A stretch of DNA of 25,480 nt, taken from an uncultured archaeon (GTDB taxonomy: Archaea; Halobacteriota; Methanosarcinia; Methanosarcinales; Methanoperedenaceae). The translations under genes and the position numbers were made by a program. The notes beneath the pieces were generated by a model. It saw only the letters and a list, made by a program, of their open reading frames with translations, searched no databases and was not told the DNA's origin. How positions within the stretch are numbered: position 1 is the first letter of the stretch; each line of letters starts with the position of its first letter. Location of the stretch: positions 1 to 25,480 of the forward strand of contig CABMIA010000093.1 of NCBI GenBank assembly GCA_902386085.1, given 5' to 3'. This document shows positions 6,928-13,975 of this stretch, piece by piece.

Positions 6928-7170
6928 ATGAGCAAAATGAACCCGGTGGTCCACTTTGAAATGCCGGCTCAATATCCGTCTCTCGTCATCGCGGTGGATG
7001 ACATCAAGGAGTCCATGAAGAAAGTTGCTGAAACAGGCGGTAAAGTGCTCGGCGAGCCGATGGAAATACCCGGTGTGGGACAGTACGTCTCGTTCTTCGA
7101 CGCGGAAGGCAACCGGGTAAGCATGCTGCAACCCGCCCCGCGCATGGCTGTTCAGCCGAAATCAAAATAA
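6928..7170 (+). CDS. VOC (glyoxalase-like) protein with internal deletion
   Basis: 80 residues with a strong Shine-Dalgarno (AGGAGG) before the ATG. The start MNPVVHFEMPA (residues 4-14) is the normal first strand of a VOC superfamily protein. The segment from QYPSLVIAVDDIKES through VSMLQPAP is the normal C-terminal beta-alpha-beta-beta-beta half. Full-length relatives are about 120-130 residues and have roughly 50-60 residues between these two parts, usually beginning EDRKRMXDFYXKXFGW. Here the two parts are joined directly and in frame, so the first half module and half the metal-site framework are gone. The gene could be a remnant or an engineered-by-evolution minimal half that pairs with another VOC chain. 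It is followed 17 bases later by a membrane-protein gene, probably cotranscribed. Confidence 0.75.
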   Translation: MSKMNPVVHFEMPAQYPSLVIAVDDIKESMKKVAETGGKVLGEPMEIPGVGQYVSFFDAEGNRVSMLQPAPRMAVQPKSK

Positions 7171-7187
7171 AAGAGTGGAGGGTCTGG

Positions 7188-7649
7188 ATGAAACTATGGA
7201 TGTCTCTCTACGCCATGATATGGATCGTGCTCATCGAATTCCTCCTGGCGATGACACCCGGAGGCTCGTCGGCTTTGATTTACATGCATGTCCTTCTCGG
7301 TGTCGCTATTGCGGGTCTGGCGTTCTACAACTTTTCCGGGGTTCGCAAGACCCGCGTCCCTAGCCGCGTGAAGCGCATCGCGCAGGCAAGTTTCAGCATA
7401 TCGGTGATGGTGGCCATCCTGGGAGGCCTGCTTTTCATTGACGTCGGCAGGAATATGATTATTCCGCTCATCAATATTTCGATTTACGGCCTGGTTCTTT
7501 TCTTCCATGTCATTAACAGCTTCGCAATTATTACCCAAGCCGCTGCGATCGCGATCGCATACGATATGTGGGAAGAAAAGGAGTTCGAAGAGGAATCAGA
7601 GTCCGGAATCGTGCCCCCTATGCCCATGCCGCAGAAAGATGCCCTTTGA
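7188..7649 (+). CDS. Four-helix integral membrane protein of unknown function
   Basis: 153 residues, ATG at 7188 after the Shine-Dalgarno GGAGGG. Four hydrophobic segments are visible: residues about 4-21 (LYAMIWIVLIEFLLAM), 28-47 (ALIYMHVLLGVAIAGLAFY), 66-85 (FSISVMVAILGGLLFID) and 90-122 (MIIPLINISIYGLVLFFHVINSFAIITQ). The loop between helices two and three is basic (RKTRVPSRVKR) and probably cytoplasmic. The C terminus is strongly acidic and then proline- and methionine-rich. A histidine in helix two and another in helix four (residues about 34 and 107) sit inside the membrane, which could be compatible with heme or metal binding, but this is speculation. It probably shares a transcript with the VOC and YCII-like genes. 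I do not recognise a family. Confidence 0.75.
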   Translation: MKLWMSLYAMIWIVLIEFLLAMTPGGSSALIYMHVLLGVAIAGLAFYNFSGVRKTRVPSRVKRIAQASFSISVMVAILGGLLFIDVGRNMIIPLINISIYGLVLFFHVINSFAIITQAAAIAIAYDMWEEKEFEEESESGIVPPMPMPQKDAL

Positions 7650-7680
7650 ACGAGAGTTTTCTCAGAATAGAGGTTACAAC

Positions 7681-8019
7681 ATGCAAAAAATTACTGACGA
7701 ATTCATGCGGCAAATGCTCCCCACTGCAAGGAATTACTGTATCGTCATTTTAAGAGCCGGACCGAAAATTAATGAGCCTGGTGTAGAAAAGATCATATGG
7801 GAACATGGCAGGCGGAACTTCGCGCTCCGTGCAGAGGGAGTGCTGTCTATAGTCTGCCCTGTTATTGACGGCAGCGAAATAAAAGGAGTTGGAATATTCG
7901 ACGCCAGTATAGAAGAAACAAAAAGGATAATGGACGAAGACCCGGGAGTAAAAGCAGAAGCCTTTGTCTATGAGCTTCATGCGTGCCGGGGCTTCCCGGG
8001 GGATTGTTTACCTGAATGA
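7681..8019 (+). CDS. YCII-like domain protein
   Basis: 112 residues; the ATG at 7681 follows AGAGGT. The arrangement NYCIVILRAGP, then IIWEHGRRNFALRAEGVLSIVCPV, GVGIFDASIEETKRIMDEDPGVKAEAFVYEL is that of the YCII superfamily, a dimeric alpha-beta ferredoxin-like fold. The His in WEHGRR corresponds to the His found in the YciI pocket, and the following segment carries the usual DPGV turn (equivalent to DPF/DPA) before the last strand. The C-terminal CRGFPGDCLPE adds two cysteines not typical of the family. YCII proteins are related to muconolactone isomerase-type enzymes, but most have no known reaction. It starts 31 bases after the membrane-protein gene, so cotranscription is likely. Confidence 0.7.
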   Translation: MQKITDEFMRQMLPTARNYCIVILRAGPKINEPGVEKIIWEHGRRNFALRAEGVLSIVCPVIDGSEIKGVGIFDASIEETKRIMDEDPGVKAEAFVYELHACRGFPGDCLPE

Positions 8020-8044
8020 ATATTAAAATGTTAAAGAAAGAAGA

Positions 8045-8335
8045 TTAAAGCTTATCCAGCTTTTCTGTTCCGACTTTTTTGACAAATGGCTTATTAATTT
8101 TATCAGGCATCCATGCCGGCTTATTCTTGGGAGCATTTATCATCTGTTTCCAGCCCTTGAATACATGGATCTTCTTTGTCCCGCGTTCCCTTAACCTGAT
8201 ATCAACAGGCTTATCTTTTGTCCCACCTATGCGATTTGCGGCTTTAAGGGCAGCCTGGCGCGGCTGGCGCCCCGTGAAAACACCATCTTCGGTACCATCT
8301 TTATTCCTTAAAATGAAATTCTTGATTTCTGACAT
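8045..8335 (-). CDS. Chromosomal protein MC1
   Basis: 96 residues, preceded on the minus strand by a good Shine-Dalgarno (AAAGGAG). The sequence matches the Methanosarcina non-histone chromosomal protein MC1 throughout: NFILRNKDG near the start, VFTGRQPRQAALKAANR, IRLRERGTKKIHVFKGW and the C-terminal PAWMPDKINKPFVKK. The protein is small and rich in lysine and arginine. Trp75 in PAWMP corresponds to the tryptophan that wedges into the minor groove and helps bend DNA. MC1 binds as a monomer, bends DNA sharply, and acts as an architectural chromatin protein in Methanosarcinales and haloarchaea. It is one of the best taxonomic markers in this window. It is monocistronic, convergent with the YCII-like gene and divergent from the gene at 8512. 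Confidence 0.95.
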   Translation of the reverse strand: MSEIKNFILRNKDGTEDGVFTGRQPRQAALKAANRIGGTKDKPVDIRLRERGTKKIHVFKGWKQMINAPKNKPAWMPDKINKPFVKKVGTEKLDKL

Positions 8336-8511
8336 TTGTTTTCAATCTCTCCTTTGCACCTTTAGATGCAGGCACTACATACACATTATCCTGTAATAAA
8401 ACTTATTTACACGATAAAATATGATAATTAGGATGCATAAATAGATTTATGGCTGTTGTGCACAAAGTTTGCAAAAACTATTTACTTTTCAATATGAAGT
8501 ATTAAGGAAAG
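8336..8511. promoter_or_regulatory. Divergent promoter region between MC1 and the gene at 8512
   Basis: This AT-rich spacer separates two divergent genes. It contains the MC1 Shine-Dalgarno at about 8345-8353. TATA-like runs are at 8410-8424 (best read on the minus strand for MC1) and at 8437-8451 (GCATAAATAGATTTATG region, plus strand). A Shine-Dalgarno AAGGAAAG directly precedes the ATG at 8512. Exact boxes cannot be fixed from sequence alone. Confidence 0.4.
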
Positions 8512-8706
8512 ATGAGCTCTATTTGTATCGAGGCAACCAATGAAAATAAGCTTACAGTTGAGGAATACGTCCGCTACATAAAGATAAAAGAGCACATCCA
8601 ACAGGTTTTGGAGAATGCAAAAATAGAAGATGCACTGCGGTCTGCTGAAGACTCCATTAGCGGTCTTACTATTGATCTTACCATAAAATATTCTATTGAT
8701 AAGTAA
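8512..8706 (+). CDS. Small hypothetical protein upstream of the CCA-adding enzyme gene
   Basis: 64 residues, ATG preceded by AAGGAAAG. The protein MSSICIEATNENKLTVEEYV continues as an acidic helical stretch (YIKIKEHIQQVLENAKIEDALRSAEDSI) and ends in a strand-like SGLTIDLTIKYSIDK. It has no membrane segment or metal motif. It ends 16 bases before the CCA-adding enzyme start, so the two are probably cotranscribed. No family is recognised. The codon pattern and ribosome binding site support a real gene. Confidence 0.6.
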   Translation: MSSICIEATNENKLTVEEYVRYIKIKEHIQQVLENAKIEDALRSAEDSISGLTIDLTIKYSIDK

Positions 8707-8722
8707 AAATAAAAACAAAAAT

Positions 8723-10075
8723 ATGAACGAAATCAGTACAATCTTCGCTACAGTCCTTTCACGGATAAAGCCCACCGGGGAAGAAAAAACCAGGCTTGCG
8801 GCTCTTGCGCAAACCATTATCGGGCGGATCGATGCATTGGGTAAGAAGGAAGGATTTGACATCAGCGCCAGACTGGTAGGGTCATCTGCGCGCGGGACAT
8901 GGTTATCGGGAGAGCACGATCTTGATATATTTATTATGTTCTCGCCTGAAGCGGAAAGGGATTATCTTGAAGAAAAAGGTCTTTATATCGCACGGAAAAT
9001 AGCAGGGCAGGCCGAAAAATGGGAAGAAAGATATGCCGAGCATCCCTACATCTATGCAATATTTGACGGCTATGAGGTCGATCTTGTCCCGGCTTTCAGT
9101 GTCCGGAGCGCTGCGGATATAAAATCCGCCGTTGACAGGACGCCATTCCATAACGCTTATGTCAAATCCAAAATCACAGGGCTTGAAGATGAGGTTTTGC
9201 TGCTAAAACAGTTCTTGAAAGGCATAGGGGTTTATGGCTCGGAATTGAAAACACATGGTTTTTCAGGATATCTTGCAGAACTGCTGGTTATCCATTACGG
9301 TTCATTCACCGGGGTTCTCGAAGCTGCATCCAATCTGGTTCCAGGCACGACTATCGACATAGAAAAGCACGGAAATGTGGCTCATAAAGACCCCCTGGTT
9401 GTAATTGACCCCACAGACCCGGCGCGGAACGTTGCAGCCGCATTATCGCTTGATAATATGTGCATTTTCATCGATAAAGCCCGTGAGTTCCTGAAAGACC
9501 CGACTGAAGATTATTTCAGGGCGCAAGCCCCCCAACCGCTTGAAAATGATGAGTTTAAGAACGCGATGAGTTCAAGGGAAACAAACCTTGTTGCCTTAGT
9601 GTTTGCGGTTCCTGATATTGTCGAGGATGTACTCTTCCCGCAGCTCCGTAAGCTTGAAGATTCTGTCAGGGAGATGTTTGAGAAATACGATTTCCGCGTG
9701 TATAACAGCGGCGTCTGGGCAGATGAAATAGCGGTTGTCATGTTCGAACTTGAGTCTGCACGGCTTCCATGCGCTAAAAGACATACAGGTCCGCAGGTAT
9801 GGTTTGGAGAGCATGCTTTTGCTTTTAAGTCAAAATACAAAGATTCGAAAACTTTTTCCAATGTATTTATCCGGAACGGGAAATATATGGTTGAGATCCC
9901 AAGAAAATATACAGATGCAAAGAGGTTCTTGGAATCTGAGGTTTTAAAATGCGGTCTTTGGAAACATGTGGCTTTAAGTATTAAAAAAGATTATCGAGTA
10001 CTTGAAAATGATGAGATATTGGAAGTCATGGATGAAGAATTCAGAATGTTCCTTCGGAAATTCTTTGAAAAATAA
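8723..10075 (+). CDS. cca: Archaeal (class I) CCA-adding enzyme
   Basis: 450 residues from the ATG at 8723; an upstream in-frame start at 8696 would overlap the previous gene. The enzyme adds or repairs the 3'-CCA of tRNA from CTP and ATP without a nucleic-acid template. The class I nucleotidyltransferase signature is at residues 53-70: GSSARGTWLSGEHDLDIF, with catalytic Asp66 and Asp68. The third carboxylate is in YEVDLVPAF (about residue 117). Central and tail segments (KTHGFSGYLAELLVIHYGSF, VIDPTDPARNVAAALS and HTGPQVWFGEHAF) match the archaeal family, and length is normal (about 440-460). It is followed 15 bases later by the thioredoxin-CcdA fusion, possibly on the same transcript. Confidence is high. 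Confidence 0.95.
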   Translation: MNEISTIFATVLSRIKPTGEEKTRLAALAQTIIGRIDALGKKEGFDISARLVGSSARGTWLSGEHDLDIFIMFSPEAERDYLEEKGLYIARKIAGQAEKWEERYAEHPYIYAIFDGYEVDLVPAFSVRSAADIKSAVDRTPFHNAYVKSKITGLEDEVLLLKQFLKGIGVYGSELKTHGFSGYLAELLVIHYGSFTGVLEAASNLVPGTTIDIEKHGNVAHKDPLVVIDPTDPARNVAAALSLDNMCIFIDKAREFLKDPTEDYFRAQAPQPLENDEFKNAMSSRETNLVALVFAVPDIVEDVLFPQLRKLEDSVREMFEKYDFRVYNSGVWADEIAVVMFELESARLPCAKRHTGPQVWFGEHAFAFKSKYKDSKTFSNVFIRNGKYMVEIPRKYTDAKRFLESEVLKCGLWKHVALSIKKDYRVLENDEILEVMDEEFRMFLRKFFEK

Positions 10076-10090
10076 AGAGAAAGCCTGACC

Positions 10091-11809
10091 ATGAAATTTA
10101 TTCCCATTATTCTTATTCTAGCTTTTGTTGCAGTTCTCGGTTGCATCAGTACATCTCCTTACAAAGATGTCTCGCCATCACAATTGCTGTCAAAACCAGG
10201 TGCTTTCGATGGGGAAAAAGTTTGTATAGGTGGAGTCTTCGAAAATAATAGTATTTCTGGAATTCAGATTGCAACTAATCAGAATTTTACGGGAGATAAT
10301 GAAAGCGGTACACTTGCAAACGTGTGCGGCATATACAGAACCGGGGCGCTGCAACCTGAATCTATTGACCGGATTTTGTCGATATGGACTGATAAGGATG
10401 TTTACCATTCGAACGAGACACTTGGAGTGCATATAGATTTTAATTCCTCGGAAGCCGGCAGGGGACAGCTTGCAGTATCAGGAATAAATAATGCATTTGG
10501 CAGGGCATCAATAAGCGAGGCAAGAGAAATCAGTTTTGAAAAAGGAAACAATAGATTTGATTTTGAATTCAAGACTCCCTCATGTGAGGAATGTTCTGCG
10601 ATCTCACCCGGCGTATATACGGTCAATGCTACAGTAAATCTCGAAGGGAAGACCTATGAGACTTACAGGAAAATCACCCTTGAAAGAGAACTATCGAACA
10701 TATCGAACATTTCAGGTATATCAAACGTTTCGGGTGAGCAGGCAGGCAATTCACAGGTCAATGGAACACTGAGAAATGATAGCAATGGACAAGTTGCTGC
10801 CCAGACAGGCAATATCGTAACCGTCGAGTACTTCTATATCCCAGGGTGCCAGAAATGCGAAAAGGCCACTCCCGTAGTTGAAAATTTAATTAAATCCTAT
10901 GGCGGCAGGGTGAATTTCACTAAATATAATGCCAATGAAGAAGGGCGCGAGCTCGCTATAAGATATCAGATTCCAGGAACACCCGCTATAGTGATCAACC
11001 GGGATAAAGGGAGGCTGATTTCATATGAAAACTATAGCGGAGATACGGTAAAGCTTGAGGCTGAGCTAAAAGATTCGATTGAAAGAGCCTCGGTATCACC
11101 ATCTCCTTCCGGAGTTTTTACTAATAACAAAATAGTTCTTTCAGTTCCCTCTGTTCTGGTAGTTGGCTTCCTGGCAGGATTTAACCCCTGCCTTCTGGCG
11201 ATACTTGCCTTTATTGCGTCGGTCACTCTTGCAACCACAGGTAAAAGGCGAAATGTTCTCCTGATCGTTTTAATGTTCAGCCTTGGTATTTTCACAACAT
11301 ACCTTGTGGTCGGCGTGGGTCTTCTAAGGATCATTGAACAGTCGCCCACTCTGCAGGGGGATCTCAGGAACTTCCTCTTGATCCTGATAGGTATTCTCGG
11401 GATCTGGCACGTATACGACGCCTATCATCTCCGCAAGAATGCGGAATCCTCCTTCTATACCCCGGCGGTGTTCATCCGCCTGACCGAAAGCGTGACAAAG
11501 AAAGTGAGCCTTCCTGCATCGTTCTTCATGGGAGCCCTTTTCTCGCTCATCAAAGCCCCCTGTGTCGGCGCGGTTTATTTTGTGATTCTCAACATGGTAA
11601 GAAGCGGCAAAGGCTCGGGAATACTGTATCTGGCGGCTTATAACCTGGGCGTGGTGCTGCCTGTGCTTGTTCTTGGCTCGGCTATTGCCTTTGGTTTGAA
11701 CCCTGAAAAGGTCGAGAAGTTCAGGAAAGAAAGGAGATCCGAAATGCGCCTGATTACAGGGGTGACTTTACTTATAATTGCGGTTTTGATGTACGCAGGG
11801 ATAATTTAG
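10091..11809 (+). CDS. Lipoprotein-anchored thioredoxin-CcdA/DsbD-like fusion
   Basis: 572 residues. The N terminus is a lipoprotein signal with Cys18 in VLGCIS. Residues about 25-90 resemble a short OB-like domain (GAFDGEKVCIGGVFE). Residues about 95-200 look like an Ig-like sandwich with an extra CEEC motif (165-168), followed by an Asn/Ser-rich linker. Residues about 240-320 are a thioredoxin fold with a CQKC redox pair (253-256) and the cis-proline in IPGTPAIV. From about 350 a CcdA/DsbD membrane domain has six predicted helices and its two core cysteines, NPC (367) and APC (491). CcdA-type proteins carry electrons from cytoplasmic thioredoxin across the membrane. Fusing the acceptor thioredoxin gives a self-contained DsbD-like reductant relay to the cell exterior, possibly for cytochrome c maturation or disulfide repair. 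The target is not shown by the context. Confidence 0.88.
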   Translation: MKFIPIILILAFVAVLGCISTSPYKDVSPSQLLSKPGAFDGEKVCIGGVFENNSISGIQIATNQNFTGDNESGTLANVCGIYRTGALQPESIDRILSIWTDKDVYHSNETLGVHIDFNSSEAGRGQLAVSGINNAFGRASISEAREISFEKGNNRFDFEFKTPSCEECSAISPGVYTVNATVNLEGKTYETYRKITLERELSNISNISGISNVSGEQAGNSQVNGTLRNDSNGQVAAQTGNIVTVEYFYIPGCQKCEKATPVVENLIKSYGGRVNFTKYNANEEGRELAIRYQIPGTPAIVINRDKGRLISYENYSGDTVKLEAELKDSIERASVSPSPSGVFTNNKIVLSVPSVLVVGFLAGFNPCLLAILAFIASVTLATTGKRRNVLLIVLMFSLGIFTTYLVVGVGLLRIIEQSPTLQGDLRNFLLILIGILGIWHVYDAYHLRKNAESSFYTPAVFIRLTESVTKKVSLPASFFMGALFSLIKAPCVGAVYFVILNMVRSGKGSGILYLAAYNLGVVLPVLVLGSAIAFGLNPEKVEKFRKERRSEMRLITGVTLLIIAVLMYAGII

Positions 11810-12008
11810 GGCATCTCAAAGATATACCACCACCCACCCACCAACCCACCTATTTTTCTCTTTTCTACAGTACTTCCTGGTCTTTTATACTTAAATGGTT
11901 TTTTCCCAAACTTTACCCAAACTTCAGAACAATTGCCTGCATCAAAACATTTAAAACGCCTGATAATGTATCATGGTTAAAATTAACAAATAATATCAGA
12001 GGTAATAA
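11810..12008 (+). promoter_or_regulatory. Spacer with promoter candidate of the sulfur-relay operon
   Basis: The spacer begins with a C/A-rich run (CCACCACCCACCCACCAACC, about 11826-11845) and then T-rich blocks that may end transcription of the upstream gene. CATTTAAAACG at 11948-11958 is a TATA-like element about 50 bases before the ATG at 12009. A Shine-Dalgarno (AGAGGT) precedes that ATG. No gene is visible in the spacer. Confidence 0.4.
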
Positions 12009-12332
12009 ATGACAAGCTTGTTACTGCTCTTATCAAAAGACCCATACACCACTGAAACGCCTGATCTCGTACTTGATATCGGGTTGAATGCAAACGAAAA
12101 AGGAAACGAGGTCACGCTATATCTTGTTGAAGACGGCGTGACAGCAGCGAGAAAATCGGAGTTCGGGAATAAACTGGCGTCCGCACATAAGAAAGGCATA
12201 AAGATATTCGCAGACGACAAAGCAGTGCTTTCAAGGTCGCTCACTGACAAACTGGTCGCCTGGGTACAGGTAAAAGAAATAGGCACACTTCTCGATTATA
12301 TCATGGATTACGACAGGGTCGCATGGTTTTAG
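12009..12332 (+). CDS. DsrH/TusB-like sulfur relay subunit
   Basis: 107 residues, first gene of a four-gene operon. The sequence MTSLLLLLSKDPYTTETPDL opens a DsrE/DsrF/DsrH fold, and VTLYLVEDGVTAARKSEF matches the characteristic 'IQDGVYA' segment of DsrH/TusB. There is no cysteine anywhere in the protein, so it cannot carry persulfide itself. In TusBCD/DsrEFH the H/B subunit is a structural partner in a hexamer and the cysteine lies in the E/D subunit. Here that would be the product of the next gene, 8 bases downstream. Assignment to the DsrEFH family is firm from the three-gene set plus TusA. Assignment to the H branch specifically rests on the EDGV motif and the small size. Confidence 0.7.
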   Translation: MTSLLLLLSKDPYTTETPDLVLDIGLNANEKGNEVTLYLVEDGVTAARKSEFGNKLASAHKKGIKIFADDKAVLSRSLTDKLVAWVQVKEIGTLLDYIMDYDRVAWF

Positions 12333-12340
12333 GTGATAAC

Positions 12341-12709
12341 ATGACAGAAAAACAGCTTACTATCGTATCAATAAACGGTCCCTACAGGGACGAAGGCGTA
12401 TTCACGATGATGAGGCTTGCACACGCGGCAAAAGAAAAAGGCATCACTGTAAATTTCTTTAACTATCTTGATGCCACACTAATTGCGCACAGGGACCAGG
12501 CGCCCAAAGAGTTCCCAACAGTTGAAACAATCTTCGGGAATATCGTGAAGAAAGGCATAAAGAAACCAAAAGCCGACGCGATCGCATGCATAAAATGCAC
12601 AGACTCCCGGGGCGTAACAAAGCAGCAGACCGAAGGCGTGATAATCGGCGGGCTCTACGATCTCGGAGAATGGACCGGCGAATCGGATAAGACCATACTC
12701 ATAGGGTGA
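12341..12709 (+). CDS. DsrE/TusD-like sulfur relay subunit with active-site cysteines
   Basis: 122 residues from the ATG at 12341, preceded by AGGTGAT. The fold pattern is QLTIVSINGPYRDEGVFTMMRLAHAAKEKG followed by VNFFNYLDAT, as in DsrE/TusD proteins. The loop DAIACIKCTDSRGV (about residues 80-93) holds the only two cysteines of the three Dsr-like proteins, in a CXXC arrangement. It aligns with the sulfur-accepting cysteine of TusD/DsrE (typically in CXXCXXXRG or CVACALRRG contexts). The protein probably accepts persulfide from TusA, encoded two genes downstream. Stop and next start are 4 bases apart. Whether the end use is tRNA thiolation or another sulfur-transfer route is not decided by the window. 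Confidence 0.75.
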   Translation: MTEKQLTIVSINGPYRDEGVFTMMRLAHAAKEKGITVNFFNYLDATLIAHRDQAPKEFPTVETIFGNIVKKGIKKPKADAIACIKCTDSRGVTKQQTEGVIIGGLYDLGEWTGESDKTILIG

Positions 12710-12713
12710 GAAC

Positions 12714-13088
12714 ATGAGCAAGAAAATAAACATAATCGTAACCCAGCCGCCTTATGGAAAAGAAGATGCGTTCGGGGCTGTCCCTATGGCAGCATCCCAG
12801 GTCGCTGCCGGAAATGAGGCATCGCTCATCTTTGTGAGCGGAGGTGTGCATTCCATAGTCAAAGGGCAGAAAACAGGCTACGGAGACCTTGCAGTCTGGC
12901 AGAAGGACGTACCAACCGTGGAAGCAGAAATAAACAAGAACATCGAGATAGTGAGTTTCTTCGCTCTTGACAGGGATATTGCAAAACGCGGCATAGCCGA
13001 CAGCGAAATCATCGACGGGATAAAGAAGATCTCTCTTGACGAACTCACAGACAGGATGCTTGAGGCAGACGTTAACCTGGTATTCTGA
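12714..13088 (+). CDS. DsrF/TusC-like sulfur relay subunit
   Basis: 124 residues, ATG after GGGTGAG. The segments QPPYGKEDAFGAVPMAASQ, ASLIFVSGGVHSIVKGQ and the C-terminal ISLDELTDRMLEADVNLVF resemble DsrF/TusC, where a P(H/Y)G...EGL...A motif and a DGV...L..GQ motif are typical. There is no cysteine, as expected for a non-catalytic partner. It overlaps the tusA start by one base (TGATG), so the stoichiometry of the complex and TusA is probably coordinated by coupled translation. The gene order H-E-F-TusA differs from the common bacterial D-C-B or E-F-H order. Confidence 0.75.
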   Translation: MSKKINIIVTQPPYGKEDAFGAVPMAASQVAAGNEASLIFVSGGVHSIVKGQKTGYGDLAVWQKDVPTVEAEINKNIEIVSFFALDRDIAKRGIADSEIIDGIKKISLDELTDRMLEADVNLVF

Positions 13089-13327
13089 TGGCGGAAGAAA
13101 TAATACCTGATGAGACGCTGGACGTGCGCGGGGAATGCTGCCCGTATCCTCTTATCCTGACGAAAAAAAAGGTCGAGCAATTAAAAAGCGGCGAGATCCT
13201 GAAAATAATAGCCGACGATCCGGTGGCACCGCAGAATATCGATAGCTGGACAAAAAAATCAGGGAACAAATTGCTTGCAGTCAGGCAGGAAGGCAATATT
13301 TACAACATTTTTGTCCGGAGGACTTAG
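13088..13327 (+). CDS. tusA: TusA-family sulfur carrier protein
   Basis: 79 residues. The hallmark is LDVRGECCPYPLILTKKKVEQLKSGE (about residues 11-36), with the CPXP motif whose cysteine carries persulfide sulfur. The C-terminal half DDPVAPQNIDSWTKKSGNKLLAV is the second beta-alpha unit of the TusA/SirA fold, with the conserved D(D/S)P(V/G)A turn. An extra cysteine directly precedes the CPXP one. TusA receives sulfur from a cysteine desulfurase or other donor and hands it to a DsrE/TusD-type acceptor, which this operon supplies. The last four bases overlap the stop of the convergent DUF99 gene, so both transcripts share their 3' ends. Confidence 0.92.
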   Translation: MAEEIIPDETLDVRGECCPYPLILTKKKVEQLKSGEILKIIADDPVAPQNIDSWTKKSGNKLLAVRQEGNIYNIFVRRT

Positions 13328-13893
13328 GCTTTACCTGTCGATTCGCCCAGCACGACGCCGGTAGCGATAAGGTGGGCCACGCGGAGAGGCTCGGGGATAT
13401 TGCTGCGGGTTGAGGTCATGCGGACAATCTCAACCGCACTTTCTTTATCGAGCCCGGAAATCTGGATAAATACAGGCGCACCCTTTTCGATTTTATATAT
13501 TTTGCCCGCGCGCTGTATTATTTCCCATCTTATTTCTTTCTCAGGGAGATGTTCAAGGGCAAGCCTGATCTTTTCAAAGTCCGGGCATGAACGCATGAAA
13601 ACAATGACAGGAATATGTGTTTCATTAAAAAGCCTGTTTATATCAACAGGATTAAATCCTGCGTATGTGACCCCATCAAGCATTATTACCCTTATCTGGC
13701 TGTAATACTTTGAATTCCTGATGATCTTTATAAAGGTATCAGTGGCATCCATACCGTCTTTTGTGATTTCGGATCTCAGGATGCCATCGAGCTGCTCCCC
13801 ACCACGGAAAAAAGCCCCGATGATCATGACTTTTTCATTTATCAAAGCAGAATCATCGATGGCGAGAATCCGTATCTGGGGTTTTATGTGCAT
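13324..13893 (-). CDS. DUF99 (UPF0215) family protein
   Basis: 189 residues. The sequence HIKPQIRILAIDDSALINEK near the start, IGAFFRGGEQLDGILRSEITKDGMDATD, RVIMLDGVTYAGFNPVDI, and the C-terminal RVAHLIATGVVLGESTGKA are characteristic of archaeal DUF99. The fold is related to endonuclease V/RNase H-like proteins. The conserved acidic residues in AIDDS and LDGVTYAGFN are where a metal site would be, but the family's reaction is unknown. The gene is convergent with, and overlaps by four bases, tusA. It is divergent from the zinc-ribbon gene at 13976 across a short shared promoter region. Confidence 0.85.
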   Translation of the reverse strand: MHIKPQIRILAIDDSALINEKVMIIGAFFRGGEQLDGILRSEITKDGMDATDTFIKIIRNSKYYSQIRVIMLDGVTYAGFNPVDINRLFNETHIPVIVFMRSCPDFEKIRLALEHLPEKEIRWEIIQRAGKIYKIEKGAPVFIQISGLDKESAVEIVRMTSTRSNIPEPLRVAHLIATGVVLGESTGKA

Positions 13894-13912
13894 CGCTTTT
13901 GTTAATAATCAG

Positions 13913-13953
13913 TACCAATATTTAAATGAGGGGTTCCCGTTAGTCTTAAGACT
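13913..13953. promoter_or_regulatory. Divergent promoter with a 12-bp palindrome
   Basis: CCAATATTTAAATGAGG at about 13915-13931 is a TATA-like core readable in both directions between the DUF99 gene and the gene at 13976. A perfect palindrome, AGTCTTAAGACT (13942-13953), lies just downstream of it on the plus side, about where a transcript start would be. That is the position expected for a repressor operator. Confidence 0.45.
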
Positions 13954-13975
13954 GCCTGTAACAATAACAGCGTCC

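Noticed and set aside
11820..11855. C/A-rich run after the thioredoxin-CcdA gene as a repeat element
   Set aside because: Short simple-sequence tract with no arm or unit structure.
13721..13975. Upstream extension of the zinc-ribbon gene to 13721
   Set aside because: This part is antisense to the DUF99 gene and gives an implausible N terminus; the ATG at 13976 begins directly at the zinc ribbon.
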